Assembly (NCBI RefSeq): GCF_011764545.1
Contig: NZ_AP022870.1
Span: 6,888,001-6,952,000 of the forward strand
Direction of reading: 5' to 3'
Length of the DNA: 64,000 nt
Source: Phytohabitans flavus
GTDB lineage: Bacteria > Actinomycetota > Actinomycetes > Mycobacteriales > Micromonosporaceae
A program made the translations under genes and the position numbers. Below, in pieces: positions 8,459 to 18,075 of the stretch; position 1 is the stretch's first letter; each line of letters starts with the position of its first letter. The notes beneath the pieces are model-generated. The model worked only from the letters and a program-made list of their open reading frames with translations, had not been told where the DNA came from and made no database searches.

Positions 8459-8913
8459 GTGCGTCATTACGCCGCGTACGGCTCAAACCTCGATCCCGCT
8501 CGGATGCGTGCCTACTGTCCGCATTCGCCCATGGTGGGCACCGGCTGGCTGGAAGGCTGGCGCCTCACCTTCGCCGGCGAGGGGTGCTGGGTTGGGAGGG
8601 CGCCGTCACCACGATCGTCGAGTCTCCGGGTGACCGAGTCTTCGTCGCGCTCTACGACGTACATCCGTGGGACGCCTCGCAGCTCGACGAGGTCGAAGGC
8701 GTCGTGGCGGGGACGTACCGGAAGCTGACCGTCCGAGTGGTCACGTTGGACGGTGAGCTGACCGCCTGGGTCTACGTCTTCGACGGGTACGAGGGCGGCA
8801 TGCCCACGGCCTGGTACCTCTCCGAGATCGCGAACGCGGCGGAGAAGGCAGCGGCGCCCGACGACTACGTGGCCCAGCTGCGCGCCCGGCCCACACGGAC
8901 CGCGTCGCCTTAA
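8459..8913 (+). CDS. Gamma-glutamylcyclotransferase family protein (frameshift at 8581-8584)
   Basis: The two frames join into a protein of about 151 residues with the family's N-terminal signature YAAYGSNLDPARM, then VALYDVHPWDASQLDEVEG, the region that carries the catalytic acid in this fold, and AWVYVFDGYEGGMPT. One missing G in the GGGG run at 8581-8584 connects TFAGEG to VLGWEGAVTT. Gamma-glutamylcyclotransferase-like enzymes convert gamma-glutamyl peptides to 5-oxoproline, but many members act on other substrates. The GTG start at 8459 lies just upstream of the conserved YGSN motif. Confidence 0.85.
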
Positions 8914-8917
8914 CCCG

Positions 8918-9685
8918 TCAGGTCGTGGTGCTGCCGGAGGCGGCCGGCTCGGCGCGGACCAGGTCGAGGGCGCTGTCCAGCAGGCCCACCAGCTCGACGC
9001 GCTCGGCCGACTCCAGCACGGAGAACGCGTCCGCCGTAATCCGGTCGGTGACTGCCTCCGCCCACATGCGACGGCGCACGAGCGGACCGATCGGCGGGTA
9101 CGGCGGCTGCCAGCCGAACGCCACCGCGCCGGCCTCGCCGTCCGGCCCCGCGATGATCGCCTCAAGTGGAGTGAGCCCGCTCGCGCGTACCGCCAGCAGG
9201 TGACCGCCGCCCCGGTACTCCCGGAGCAGGTGGAGAAGGACGGCCGCGCGGGCCCCGGGTGCCTCCTCGGGCACGGGCATCGCGCGCCACGCCGCGAAAA
9301 GCGGCATGCCGGCCGGGTCGGCGGAGACCACGATCCGCTGCACCAGCTCGACAAGGCGCAACACCCGCGGGAAGCCCTCCAGGTGCTCGATGCCCCACCG
9401 GCAGCACTCGGCCAGCCGCTTGGTGGCCACCTCCATGGGCGGTACGACCCGGCGGGCGGCCTCCCACCCGTCGACCACAGCGTCGGGCGCGATGAAGCCG
9501 AGCGCGGCAGCCACGGTGTCGGTGCGCACGTCACCCAGCGCGCCACCGCGTCCCGCCACGTAGAACGCCCATCCGGACAGGCCCATCACGCGGGCCCGGC
9601 GCAGCGTGCGCGGATCTTCGCTGAATGCCCCGCCCAACTCCAGCACAGCCGCCTTCGCCGCGGCCGCGGCCTGTTCGGGGGTCAC
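8918..9685 (-). CDS. SCO6745-like family protein of unknown function
   Basis: A 255-residue protein recalling the actinomycete SCO6745 family: FIAPDAVVDGWEAARR near residue 70, KRLAECCRWGIEHL, a region VVSADPAGMPLFAAWRAMP, and GGHLLAVRASGLTPLEAI. It ends in a PYPPIGPL region followed by helices. These proteins look soluble and helical and have no established activity. Its ATG overlaps the TGA of the upstream coiled-coil gene, so they form an operon with the MBL gene. Confidence 0.75.
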   Translation of the reverse strand: MTPEQAAAAAKAAVLELGGAFSEDPRTLRRARVMGLSGWAFYVAGRGGALGDVRTDTVAAALGFIAPDAVVDGWEAARRVVPPMEVATKRLAECCRWGIEHLEGFPRVLRLVELVQRIVVSADPAGMPLFAAWRAMPVPEEAPGARAAVLLHLLREYRGGGHLLAVRASGLTPLEAIIAGPDGEAGAVAFGWQPPYPPIGPLVRRRMWAEAVTDRITADAFSVLESAERVELVGLLDSALDLVRAEPAASGSTTT

Positions 9686-10536
9686 CCGCCAGATTGTGCC
9701 TTCCCGGTGCGGTCCCGGTCGAGAGCTTCCAGGGCGCCCTCCACCTCACCGGTATGCCGCCGGGCCGTCGCCACGGCGCGCTCGGCGGCCTTGCGGGCCA
9801 CCTTTCGCCGGCTCAGCTCCTCCTCGGCCGCCGCCCGCCGGCGCTCCACCTCGGCAAGCTCCGCCTCGACCCGGGCCAGTGCGTCGGCGCCGCGCCGCTC
9901 GGCCGTCGCGGCCTTCTCCAGGTCGGTCTCCGCCTGCTTCTGCGCGGTACGCGCGGCGGTCAGCTCCCTCTTCAGTGGACCGCGCCGGTCCTCGGCCCGC
10001 GGCGCGGGGCGCTCCGGGACCGCCTCCTCGGCCGTCACCAGCCGCAACTGTGGCCGGGGCACCTCGCCGAACCCCGCGTACGCCGCCGCGCGCACCAGGC
10101 GCCCGGAGCGGACCTGGGCGGCGACGTCCTCATCGGACAGCGCGGCGGTGAGCGTGTTTTCCACCTCGCTCAGCGGCAGCTTGGCCCGGGTGAGCGAGGG
10201 GTCGGCGGCGAGCCCGAGCTTGCGGGCCTCGTCGACCAGGCCCGCGACCGCCTGCCGCCGCTGCGCCGACAGCTCGCGCAGCTGCGGGCCCTGAAGGTCG
10301 CGCTGGGCCGCCCGCAGCGCCCGGGACAGCTCGACAAGCTCACCCATCAGGTCAGGGCGCCGAATCGCGAGCAGGTTGACGAGCCAGGCGGCCACGGTCG
10401 GCTTGCGCAGCTTGGCGATCTCGCGCGCGGCGTCGACGTCGCCGGATGCCTTGGCCTCCGCCACCGCCTCGTCACGGGCGGCGATGAAGCCCTCCGGCGG
10501 CGCGCTGTACAGCCGCTCGCCGACCTCGCCGCGCAT
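9682..10536 (-). CDS. Coiled-coil protein of unknown function
   Basis: A 284-residue protein with no recognised domain. The N-terminal half contains FIAARDEAVAEAKASGD and LRKPTVAAWLVNLLAIRRPD, a pattern seen in uncharacterised actinomycete proteins. Residues about 190-275 are a long Ala/Glu/Arg-rich coiled coil (ERRGADALARVEAELAEVER and onward). No signal peptide or membrane segment is present, so it is probably cytosolic. It overlaps its upstream neighbour (MBL hydrolase) by one base and its downstream neighbour by four, implying co-translation. Confidence 0.75.
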   Translation of the reverse strand: MRGEVGERLYSAPPEGFIAARDEAVAEAKASGDVDAAREIAKLRKPTVAAWLVNLLAIRRPDLMGELVELSRALRAAQRDLQGPQLRELSAQRRQAVAGLVDEARKLGLAADPSLTRAKLPLSEVENTLTAALSDEDVAAQVRSGRLVRAAAYAGFGEVPRPQLRLVTAEEAVPERPAPRAEDRRGPLKRELTAARTAQKQAETDLEKAATAERRGADALARVEAELAEVERRRAAAEEELSRRKVARKAAERAVATARRHTGEVEGALEALDRDRTGKAQSGG

Positions 10537-11165
10537 CAGTTGATCGTAGTCCCGGGCCGCAGCCAGGCGTAGTCCGTGCCGGAGAGGCGGGACATGTGGG
10601 TGTTGACGAGCCCCAGGCCGCGGTCGTTGAGGATGCCGTCGTGCAGCGCGTACGCCCGGCGGGGGCGCACCGCACGCGCGAACTCGATCGCCTCGGCCAG
10701 CTTGAGCCAGGGCGCGGAGACCGGTACGAAAAGCGTGCCCACCTCGACGCCGGACGGCGGGTCGAACGAGTCGCCCGGGTGGTAGACCTCACCCTCGACG
10801 AGGTAGCCGAGGTTGGGCACCCGAGGGATGTCCGGGTGGTTGACGGCGTGCATACCGCCCCACGCGCTCACCTCGAAGCCGGCCGCCTCGAACGTGTCGC
10901 CCGACTCCACTGTGGTCACCGCCGAGCCCAGCCGGTCCAGGGTGGACGCGGTACCGGGGTGTGCGTACACCCGCAGCGACGGGTTCTTCTCGCACGCCTC
11001 GGCCACCGCGTCCACGTCGACGTGGTCGGGGTGCTGGTGCGTGACGAGCACGGCGTCCGCCCCGTCGAGCGGCTCCCGCCCGCTGAACTCACCCGGGTCG
11101 ATGACCAGGACCGCACCGTCGCGCTCTATGCGTACGCAGGAGTGGCCGTACTTCGTCAACCGCAT
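10536..11165 (-). CDS. MBL-fold metal-dependent hydrolase (UlaG/YtnP-like)
   Basis: A 209-residue protein with the metallo-beta-lactamase fold: MRLTKYGHSCVRIERDG, DPGEFSG, the metal-binding motif THQHPDHVD, then a later His (YHPGDSF) and the C-terminal H in YALHDGI. The family hydrolyses diverse small substrates, and this one cannot be assigned. I start at 11165 because GGAGGT lies five bases upstream; an in-frame ATG at 11186 has no such site. First gene of the three-gene operon. Confidence 0.9.
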   Translation of the reverse strand: MRLTKYGHSCVRIERDGAVLVIDPGEFSGREPLDGADAVLVTHQHPDHVDVDAVAEACEKNPSLRVYAHPGTASTLDRLGSAVTTVESGDTFEAAGFEVSAWGGMHAVNHPDIPRVPNLGYLVEGEVYHPGDSFDPPSGVEVGTLFVPVSAPWLKLAEAIEFARAVRPRRAYALHDGILNDRGLGLVNTHMSRLSGTDYAWLRPGTTIN

Positions 11166-11281
11166 CGTGACCTCCTCGTCCTCCAAATGTGACTGCCCGG
11201 AACGCAGTCTGCCGGAACCGCTCGACCGCCGCCGCTCGTCCCAAGAAACACGAATGACAGCGATCCGTCAGGGGCAGATAG

Positions 11282-12240
11282 ATGTCGCACAGGAAATGGT
11301 GGAGATCCGCGCTGGCAGCCGGTGTCGTGGCGTTCGTCGCGGCCGGCTGCGGCAGCGGTGGGTCGGAGGACTCGGCCAGCGGTACCTCGCAGGCGCGGGA
11401 CGACGCGGCGGTGGCCCCGGCGCCTGGTCTGGGTGAGGCCGCCCCTCCCGCGGTCGAGAAGCAGGACGCCGACGCGGGTGCGCCGAACGCGGGTGCGCCG
11501 GTGAAGTACCGCCTGGACGAGCGGGCCATCATCTACACCGGCTCGATCACGGTACGGGTCGAGGATGTGACCGACGCCGCCGCGGACGCCACGTCGATCG
11601 CCACCGCCGCGGGCGGCTTCGTCGGGGTGACAAGCGGTCGAGCACCGGCGAGCACGACGAGGCCACGATCGTCCTGCGCGTACCGGCGCCGAAGTTCAGC
11701 GGGGTGGTGGACCAGCTCGCCAAGCTCGGCGAGCAGCAGCAGCGGGACATCAGCACCGAGGATGTCACCGAGGAGGCCCTCGACCTCGACGCCCGGATCA
11801 GCAGCCAGCGTGCCCGTGTGGACAGCGGGCGGCGGCTGCTCGCCCAGGCCAAGACGCTCAGCGAGCTTGTGATGCTGGAGGGTGAGCTGGCCAAGCGGGA
11901 GGCCGACCTGGCCTCGCTGGAGGCCAAGAAGCGGCGGATGGACGACCTCACCGCGCTCTCCACGATCACCGTGACGCTGCTCGACCCGCAGGCCCCCACG
12001 CCGGTCGCGGAGGAGGAGGGCGGGATCGGCTTCCTCACCGGGCTCAAGGGCGGGTGGAAGGCGTTGGTGGGGGCGCTGGTCGTCATGCTGACGGTGCTCG
12101 GGGCACTGCTCCCGTGGCTGATCGCGCTGGGCCTGCCGGCAGCCGGCGCGCTGTGGATTGCCCGCCGCCTGCGCCGCCCCCGCCCGTTGCAGCTACCACC
12201 GCCCCCACCCGCGGCACCGCCGGCCGCACCCGCCCCGTAG
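11282..12240 (+). CDS. DUF4349 domain-containing lipoprotein (frameshift at 11624-11627)
   Basis: About 319 residues. The N-terminus is a lipoprotein signal (hydrophobic ALAAGVVAFVAAGC with Cys22 as the predicted lipid attachment site). An Ala-rich linker and a DUF4349 domain follow: RAIIYTGSITVRVEDV, then the coiled-coil region DISTEDVTEEALDLDARI and LSELVMLEGELAKREADL. A C-terminal membrane segment and Pro-rich tail end the protein. Adding one G at 11624-11627 joins GGFVGG to DKRSSTGEHDEATIVLRVP. Probably an envelope protein anchored at both ends; function unknown. Confidence 0.85.
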
Positions 12241-12245
12241 ACGGA

Positions 12246-12275
12246 GAGAGCGCCCCGCACTGGCGGGGCGCTCTC
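12246..12275. terminator. Bidirectional terminator
   Basis: A perfect 13-bp inverted repeat, GAGAGCGCCCCGC and GCGGGGCGCTCTC, with loop ACTG lies between the convergent DUF4349 gene (stop at 12240) and the M20 amidohydrolase gene (stop at 12290). It can terminate transcription from both sides. Confidence 0.9.
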
Positions 12276-12289
12276 GTACGTGGTGCTTG

Positions 12290-13555
12290 CTACAGCATCG
12301 GGGTGGACAGCGCGGCCAGGGCGGTGTGGACCATCACCCGCACGCCGTACCCGATGCAGCGCTCGTCGACGTCGAAGCCGGACTGGTGGATGTCCAGCGG
12401 CGCGTCGGCGCCCGGGATGCCGGTGCCGAGCCGGATCATCGCGCCCGGCACCTGCTCCACGTAGAAGGCGAAGTCTTCGCCACCCATGCTGATCTCGGCC
12501 TCGACCACCCGGTCCGGGCCGAGCGCGGCGCCGGCGGCACCCGCGATGATCGCGGAGGCCATTCGATCATTGATCACAGGCGGGACACCACGAGTGTAGA
12601 TCACTTCCGCGTTGGCGCCGGTGCCCGAGATGACGTCCTGCACGAGCTTCTTGATCAGCTCGGGCGCCTCGCGCCAGGCCTCCCGGTTGAGCACCCGCAC
12701 GGTGCCCTTGAGGCTGCCCTCGGCGGGGATCGCGTTGTACGCCTCGCCGGCGTGCACCTTCCCCCACACCATCGAGACGCCGGCGCGCGGATCCACCCGC
12801 CGGTCGAGCAGCGACGGCACGTCGACGATCACCCGGCCGAGCGCGTGCACCAGGTCGGCGGTCAGGTGCGGCCGGGCGGTGTGCCCGCCACGCCCACTCA
12901 GCCGGACCTCGACAGTGTCGGCCGCCGCCGTGAACGGCCCGGAACGCACGCCCACGAGCCCGGTGGGGAGCTGCGGGGCGCAGTGCAGGGCGTAGATACC
13001 CCCGACGTCCTTGAGGCCGCCAGCGGCGATCACCTCGGGCGCGCCGGACGGGATCTGCTCCTCGGCCGGCTGGAACAGCAGCCGCACCCGGCCGGGCAGC
13101 TCGCCGCGCTCCGCGAGCTGGGCCAGCGCGAGGCCGACGCCCAGCAGGATCGTGGTGTGCACGTCGTGACCACACGCGTGCGCCACGTTATCCACAGTGG
13201 ATCGGTACGGGACGTCCTTTGTGTCCATCATCGGAAGCGCGTCGAGATCGGCGCGGAGCGCGAGCACCCGGTCACCCTCGCCGATGTCACAGATCACGCC
13301 GTTGCCCTTGGGCAGGAAGCGCGGCGAGAGCCCAGCCACAGCAAGCTCGCGGGCCACCAGCGCGGCCGTCTCGAACTCCTGATTGGACAGCTCCGGATGG
13401 GCGTGAATGTGACGGCGTACGGCTACCAGCTCGGCGCCCCGGGAGGCGAGCCATCGGTCTAGCTGGCCTGGCAACGGGTCGGCCCCGGGTGGTGTCTCGG
13501 GCCACGACGATGCCAGCGGGCTACCACTTGTGGGTAGCGTCAACGCACTCGTCAC
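12290..13555 (-). CDS. M20 family amidohydrolase / aminoacylase
   Basis: A 421-residue M20D-type metallohydrolase. Metal-binding and catalytic motifs: HIHAHPELSNQEFET, RADLDALPM, VAHACGHDVHTTILLG, LLFQPAEEQIPSGA, and the dimerisation domain with GRGGHTARPH. The C-terminal metal ligand is in MGGEDFAFYVEQVPGAM. Relatives deacylate N-acyl amino acids, indole-amino acids or hippurate; the substrate here is unknown. I chose GTG 13555 (VTSALTLPTSG) because residues read upstream of it are unlike the family. The gene converges on the DUF4349 gene across a strong hairpin. Confidence 0.92.
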   Translation of the reverse strand: MTSALTLPTSGSPLASSWPETPPGADPLPGQLDRWLASRGAELVAVRRHIHAHPELSNQEFETAALVARELAVAGLSPRFLPKGNGVICDIGEGDRVLALRADLDALPMMDTKDVPYRSTVDNVAHACGHDVHTTILLGVGLALAQLAERGELPGRVRLLFQPAEEQIPSGAPEVIAAGGLKDVGGIYALHCAPQLPTGLVGVRSGPFTAAADTVEVRLSGRGGHTARPHLTADLVHALGRVIVDVPSLLDRRVDPRAGVSMVWGKVHAGEAYNAIPAEGSLKGTVRVLNREAWREAPELIKKLVQDVISGTGANAEVIYTRGVPPVINDRMASAIIAGAAGAALGPDRVVEAEISMGGEDFAFYVEQVPGAMIRLGTGIPGADAPLDIHQSGFDVDERCIGYGVRVMVHTALAALSTPML

Positions 13556-14436
13556 GTCGGATTCTCGATCACTGTGAATGGGATAGGACTCGGACAGCCT
13601 AGACCCAGAACGGTGACGCTGCGCAACATCGTTCTGGTAGCGGTGGGCTCGCGGAGCGTTACGAAAGCCCTGGTAAACGCGTTCGGCAAGCTGTGGAACC
13701 CGGTTGGCGTCACTTTGGAACGCTGCCAAGTGTCCCACACCTCCTACAACGCGTGACGGTCTCGTCGGTCACGTCGGCCAATCGACAAACCAGCTAATCT
13801 ACTCAAATTCGCCTGCCTGGGCGGGCGTTTTCGCGGATGGGCAACACTGGCACGCCGTACGGCCGACGCGCGCACATCCCGTCCGTCGTAACGGGTACCC
13901 ATGAGGACGGTTCGCATTCGTAGATCGTTCGTCGATCTGACCAAAGAGATCAAGATCGATCCAGCGAACAGCAGAGTCCACAGTGGACGCACGTCACGGG
14001 TGGGCGGTGCGATCGCCTCAGAGAGAGGCCGCGTCGCGCCGGCGCCAAGCAGCTTGTGATACCCGGCATTCGGGGACGCGGCGGCGCCGAAAACGGCATA
14101 CTGTCGCATGGCTCATGGGCGGGACGCGTGATCGTCCCGCAGGCACACCGGGTGCACGGATACTTACTCGCCGCACCCAATGTCGACGAGAGTTGATCCG
14201 GAAGATCATTCTCGTCGTATAGGTTTTTGATCGGAAAACCCGGCTCGCTCAGTACCGGGCGGTAGGTCCCCAACCGACCCGGTATAGCGCGAGGCACACC
14301 ACACAACTTGTACGCTAGGCCGTCGACCGACCACACCCAGTGAACCCGGCCCCCGCAGCTTTTCTCCGGGCGAACTACCCCGCAAGATAGGGGGGTTGGT
14401 TTTTCGGCCCCTCGATCCCCCTCGGTGGCATAACCA
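13556..14436. other. 880-base intergenic region; one hairpin at 14253-14284
   Basis: No convincing gene is visible. The longest frame (minus strand, 13744-14109, 121 codons) has no recognisable family and untypical codon use. The base composition is more AT-rich than the flanks, as expected for a regulatory region upstream of the kinase gene. At 14253-14284 a hairpin forms from TACCGGG/CCCGGTA enclosing CGGT/ACCG with a 9-base loop. A TCCACAGTGGA palindrome is at 13977-13987. No certain promoter could be assigned. Confidence 0.6.
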
Positions 14437-16347
14437 GTGACTCAGATTCCGACGTGGAGTGGCGGACAAGTCAGCCCCACCAACGGACGCGCGGCACCAG
14501 GCACCACCATTGGCGGTCGATACGCGCTGCGTGCGGCGGTGGGGCATGGCGGCATGGGCACGGTCTGGCGTGCCGCCGACACCCTGCTGCGGCGGGACGT
14601 CGCCGTCAAGGAGGTCCTCCTTCCCCCGGGGATGGCACCCAGTGACCGCGACTCGATGTACGAGCGGACGCTGCGCGAGGCCCGCGCGGCCGCCGCGCTC
14701 CAGCACCCGGCGGTGGTGCAGGTCTATGACGTCGTCCACGAGGCTGGACGGCCGTGGATCGTGATGGAGCTGCTCGACGCCCGCAGCCTCGCCGACATGA
14801 TCATCGAAGACGGCCCGGTCGCCCCCCGCGCGGTCGCCAAGATCGGTATCGCGCTACTCGGCGCGCTCGAGGTGGCACACGCGATCGGCGTGCTGCACCG
14901 CGATGTCAAGCCGGCCAATGTGCTGATCTGTACTGACGGCCGCTGCGTACTCACCGACTTCGGCGTCGCCCGGATGCCTACCGACGTCCAGCTCACCACG
15001 CCCGGCATGGTGCTCGGCTCGCCGCACTTCATCTCGCCCGAGCGGGCCATGGGCCAGGACTTCGGTCCGCCCAGCGACCTCTTCTCGCTCGGTGTGACGC
15101 TTTACACGGCGGTGGAGGGACGGCCCCCGTTCGACAAGGGTGACCCGATCGAGACCATGCACGCGGTGGTCGAGGACCCGCCCGCCCCGGCGACCCGGGC
15201 CGGCGCGCTCACCCAGGTGCTCATGGGCCTGCTGGAGAAGGACCCGTCCCAGCGCTACGACGTGATGCTCGCCCGCAACATGCTCCGCGAGCTGCTCGCC
15301 GGCCCGCTGGCCAGCAAGGCGCCGGCGCACATGATGACCGACCCGTACGCGGTGGTGCCCACCCAGCGCTCCGGCTGGCAGCCGCCGACGCCCGCACCAG
15401 CGCCGGCGCAGCCGAGCGGGCAGATCGGCGGGCGGGCCATGCTTCAGCCCGGCGAGTCGCTCACCGACCGGCTGCGCGAGCTCCAGAAGGGCGGGGCCCC
15501 CGCCCAGCAGTCGCCGGCACCAGCCGGCGCAGCACGATACGACGAGCCCACGGGCGCCTCGCCGACCGCGCCGATCCCGCCACACGCGGTGGTCCAGTCG
15601 TCGGCGCGGTACGACGCACCGACCGGCGCCCAGCCCGCGTGGGAGCAGGCCGGCTGGGGTCCGAGCGGCGCCAAGCCGGCCAGCCGGGGCGCGGCCCTGG
15701 TGGAGTCCGCCAAGCGCGCCGGACAGCAGCTGGTCACCACAGTCAAGGGCTGGCCGCGCAACGTCCAGATCGCCGCCGCGGCGGGCGTCGCCGCAGTGGT
15801 GCTGCTCGGCAGCATCGTGCTGCTCAGCGGCGGCGGTGGTGGTGACGACGGGGGCAACATCCCGGCCCAGGCCGGCAATGTGTCCTCGGAGCCGGCGGCG
15901 CCGACGTTCGAGACACAGCAGCACGCCGAGCGCGGCGTCGCCGTCGACGTGCCGAAGGGCTGGAAGAAGACCAACGGCACGCTCTTCATCGACTACACCG
16001 ACCCGGCCGACAAGGGGCGCCGCGTGCGCATCCTGATCGAGACCTCCAAGGCCGAGCCCGTGCGGTTCCTCCAGAGCGCGGGCAACCGCCTCCGCGACAA
16101 CGTCTCGAACAACTGCGCCCGGCCGTACGCGGAGCTCGGGTTGGCCGAGGTGGAGGTCGACGGCAAGCCGGCCGCGGAGCTGGAGTACACCTGCGGCGCC
16201 GGCGGAGAGATGCGGCACGGGGTGTGGCGCGCGGTCGTCGAGGGCGGCAAGGCGTATTCGTTCTACCTCACGACGCCGGAGACCAAGTTCGCCGAGAGCA
16301 AGCAGATCTTCGACGAGATGGTGCGGACGTTCCAGCTCACCGCCTGA
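14437..16347 (+). CDS. Membrane serine/threonine-protein kinase (PknB-like)
   Basis: A 636-residue Hanks-type kinase. The kinase domain (about residues 25-290) has the Gly-rich loop AVGHGGMGTVWRA, catalytic Lys in VAVKEVLLP, catalytic loop VLHRDVKPANVLI, DFG motif LTDFGVAR and the activation segment SPHFISPERAMG. A Pro/Ala-rich linker with two near repeats (RYDEPTGA, RYDAPTGA) follows. Then comes one membrane helix (AAAAGVAAVVLLGSIVLL) and an extracytoplasmic domain of about 150 residues with two Cys residues. It lacks PASTA repeats, so the ligand is probably not a muropeptide. The GTG start is supported by the family start. Confidence 0.93.
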   Translation: MTQIPTWSGGQVSPTNGRAAPGTTIGGRYALRAAVGHGGMGTVWRAADTLLRRDVAVKEVLLPPGMAPSDRDSMYERTLREARAAAALQHPAVVQVYDVVHEAGRPWIVMELLDARSLADMIIEDGPVAPRAVAKIGIALLGALEVAHAIGVLHRDVKPANVLICTDGRCVLTDFGVARMPTDVQLTTPGMVLGSPHFISPERAMGQDFGPPSDLFSLGVTLYTAVEGRPPFDKGDPIETMHAVVEDPPAPATRAGALTQVLMGLLEKDPSQRYDVMLARNMLRELLAGPLASKAPAHMMTDPYAVVPTQRSGWQPPTPAPAPAQPSGQIGGRAMLQPGESLTDRLRELQKGGAPAQQSPAPAGAARYDEPTGASPTAPIPPHAVVQSSARYDAPTGAQPAWEQAGWGPSGAKPASRGAALVESAKRAGQQLVTTVKGWPRNVQIAAAAGVAAVVLLGSIVLLSGGGGGDDGGNIPAQAGNVSSEPAAPTFETQQHAERGVAVDVPKGWKKTNGTLFIDYTDPADKGRRVRILIETSKAEPVRFLQSAGNRLRDNVSNNCARPYAELGLAEVEVDGKPAAELEYTCGAGGEMRHGVWRAVVEGGKAYSFYLTTPETKFAESKQIFDEMVRTFQLTA

Positions 16348-16411
16348 CGTGCCTGGGGGCTCCGCGGGCCCTCGCTCGCGCGCCGTAACGGACACGTGCT
16401 ATCAAAGCGGC

Positions 16412-18028
16412 ATGGAGGACTTGCGCGAGCGCGCACTCGCTTGGCTCGAAGACGACCCTGACCCCGCGAGCCGCGACGAGCTGCGCGCTGTGCTGGACCG
16501 ACTGCCGGCCAGCTCGGCCGACCTGGCCGACCGCTTCGCGGGCACGCTGGAGTTCGGTACCGCTGGGCTGCGGGGTCCGCTGCGCGCGGGCCCCAACGGC
16601 ATGAACCTCGCCGTCGTCACCCGGGCCGCGGCCGGGCTCGTCGGCTGGCTCGCCGCCCGCGGGGCGCAGGGTCCGCTCGTCATCGGGTACGACGCGCGGT
16701 ACGGCTCGAAGGCGTTCGCCGAGCAGACCGCGCGGGTCGCCACCGGGGCGGGCCGCGACGCGCTGGTGCTCCCCCGCCCGCTGCCGACGCCCGTGCTGGC
16801 CTTCGCGATCCGCGAGCTGGGCGCGGCCGCCGGCGTGATGGTGACCGCCAGCCACAACCCGCCCCAGGACAACGGCTACAAGGTCTACCTGGAAGACGGC
16901 GCCCAGATCGTGCCGCCGGTCGACCGGGAGATCGAGACGGCGATCCAGGCGGTCGGACGGATCGCGGACGTGCCGCTCGGCCCGCCCGGCGAGGTGCTCG
17001 GCGATGATCTCGTGACGGCGTACGTTGACGGTGCGGTGGCGGTACTCGACCCGGACACCCCGCGCGACCTCGCGGTGGCGTACACGCCGCTGCACGGGGT
17101 CGGCGCGGCGGTGCTCGCGGAGGCGTTCGCGCGCGCCGGGTTCGCCCGACCGGCGGTGGTGCCGGAGCAGGCCGAGCCGGACCCGGCCTTCCCGACCGTG
17201 GCGTTTCCCAACCCCGAGGAGCCGGGCGCGATCGACCGGGCCATCGCACTGGCCACGGCCAACGGCGCGGACATCGCGATCGCCAACGACCCGGACGCGG
17301 ACCGGTGCGCGGTCGCCATCCCCGACGGGGTGCGCGGCTGGCGGATGCTCCGCGGCGACGAGGTTGGCGTGCTGATCGCCGATCACCTCATGCGGCAGGG
17401 CAAGCGTGGGCTGTACGCCACGACGATCGTGTCGTCCTCCCTGCTCAGGGCGATGTGCGCGGCCCGTGATGTGCCGTACGCGCAGACGCTCACCGGCTTC
17501 AAGTGGATCGTGCGGGCCGGCGACGGGCTTGTCTTCGGCTACGAGGAGGCGCTCGGCTACTGCGTGGCGCCCGAGCACGTACGGGACAAGGACGGCATCA
17601 CCGCCGCCCTGACCGTGGCCGAGCTCGCCGCCGGGCTGAAGGCGGAGCTGCGCACGCTCGCCGACCGGCTCGACGACCTGGCCGAGGAGTTCGGCGTCTA
17701 CGCCACCGACCAGCTCTCGGTACGGGTCGACGCCCCGCACGAGATCCAGGGCATCATGGCCCACCTGCGGCAGAAGACGCCCGACGCGCTCCTGGACGAG
17801 CCGGTCACCTCGGTCGAGGACCTGCTGCCGGACGCCGACGTGGTGATCCTGCGTACCGAGACCGCCCGTGTAGTGGTCCGCCCGTCGGGAACCGAACCGA
17901 AGCTCAAGGCGTACCTGGAAGTGGTCGAGCCGGTCGTGGACGACGACGTGGCCGGTGCCCGTGAGCGTGCCACCGCGTCGGTGCGGGCCCTGCGCACGGA
18001 GACGGCGGCCGCGCTCGGCATCTGGTGA
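16412..18028 (+). CDS. Phospho-sugar mutase (phosphoglucomutase/phosphomannomutase family)
   Basis: A 538-residue alpha-D-phosphohexomutase. Active-site serine loop MVTASHNPPQDNGYK, Mg-binding loop NDPDADRCAVA, sugar-binding EEALGYC and phosphate-binding RPSGTEPKLK are all present. Members interconvert hexose or pentose 1- and 6(5)-phosphates. The position next to upp and deoC suggests a role like phosphopentomutase in nucleoside salvage, which is inference. ATG 16412 (MEDLRERALAW) is used because upstream codons do not resemble the family. Confidence 0.93.
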   Translation: MEDLRERALAWLEDDPDPASRDELRAVLDRLPASSADLADRFAGTLEFGTAGLRGPLRAGPNGMNLAVVTRAAAGLVGWLAARGAQGPLVIGYDARYGSKAFAEQTARVATGAGRDALVLPRPLPTPVLAFAIRELGAAAGVMVTASHNPPQDNGYKVYLEDGAQIVPPVDREIETAIQAVGRIADVPLGPPGEVLGDDLVTAYVDGAVAVLDPDTPRDLAVAYTPLHGVGAAVLAEAFARAGFARPAVVPEQAEPDPAFPTVAFPNPEEPGAIDRAIALATANGADIAIANDPDADRCAVAIPDGVRGWRMLRGDEVGVLIADHLMRQGKRGLYATTIVSSSLLRAMCAARDVPYAQTLTGFKWIVRAGDGLVFGYEEALGYCVAPEHVRDKDGITAALTVAELAAGLKAELRTLADRLDDLAEEFGVYATDQLSVRVDAPHEIQGIMAHLRQKTPDALLDEPVTSVEDLLPDADVVILRTETARVVVRPSGTEPKLKAYLEVVEPVVDDDVAGARERATASVRALRTETAAALGIW

Positions 18029-18075
18029 GGGGTCGCCGCCCGCTCACCCGCGATGCCGGCGCGGCATCGCGCCGG

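Noticed and set aside
13744..14109. 121-codon minus-strand frame before the kinase gene
   Set aside because: No recognisable family, composition unlike neighbouring genes, and no ribosome-binding site.
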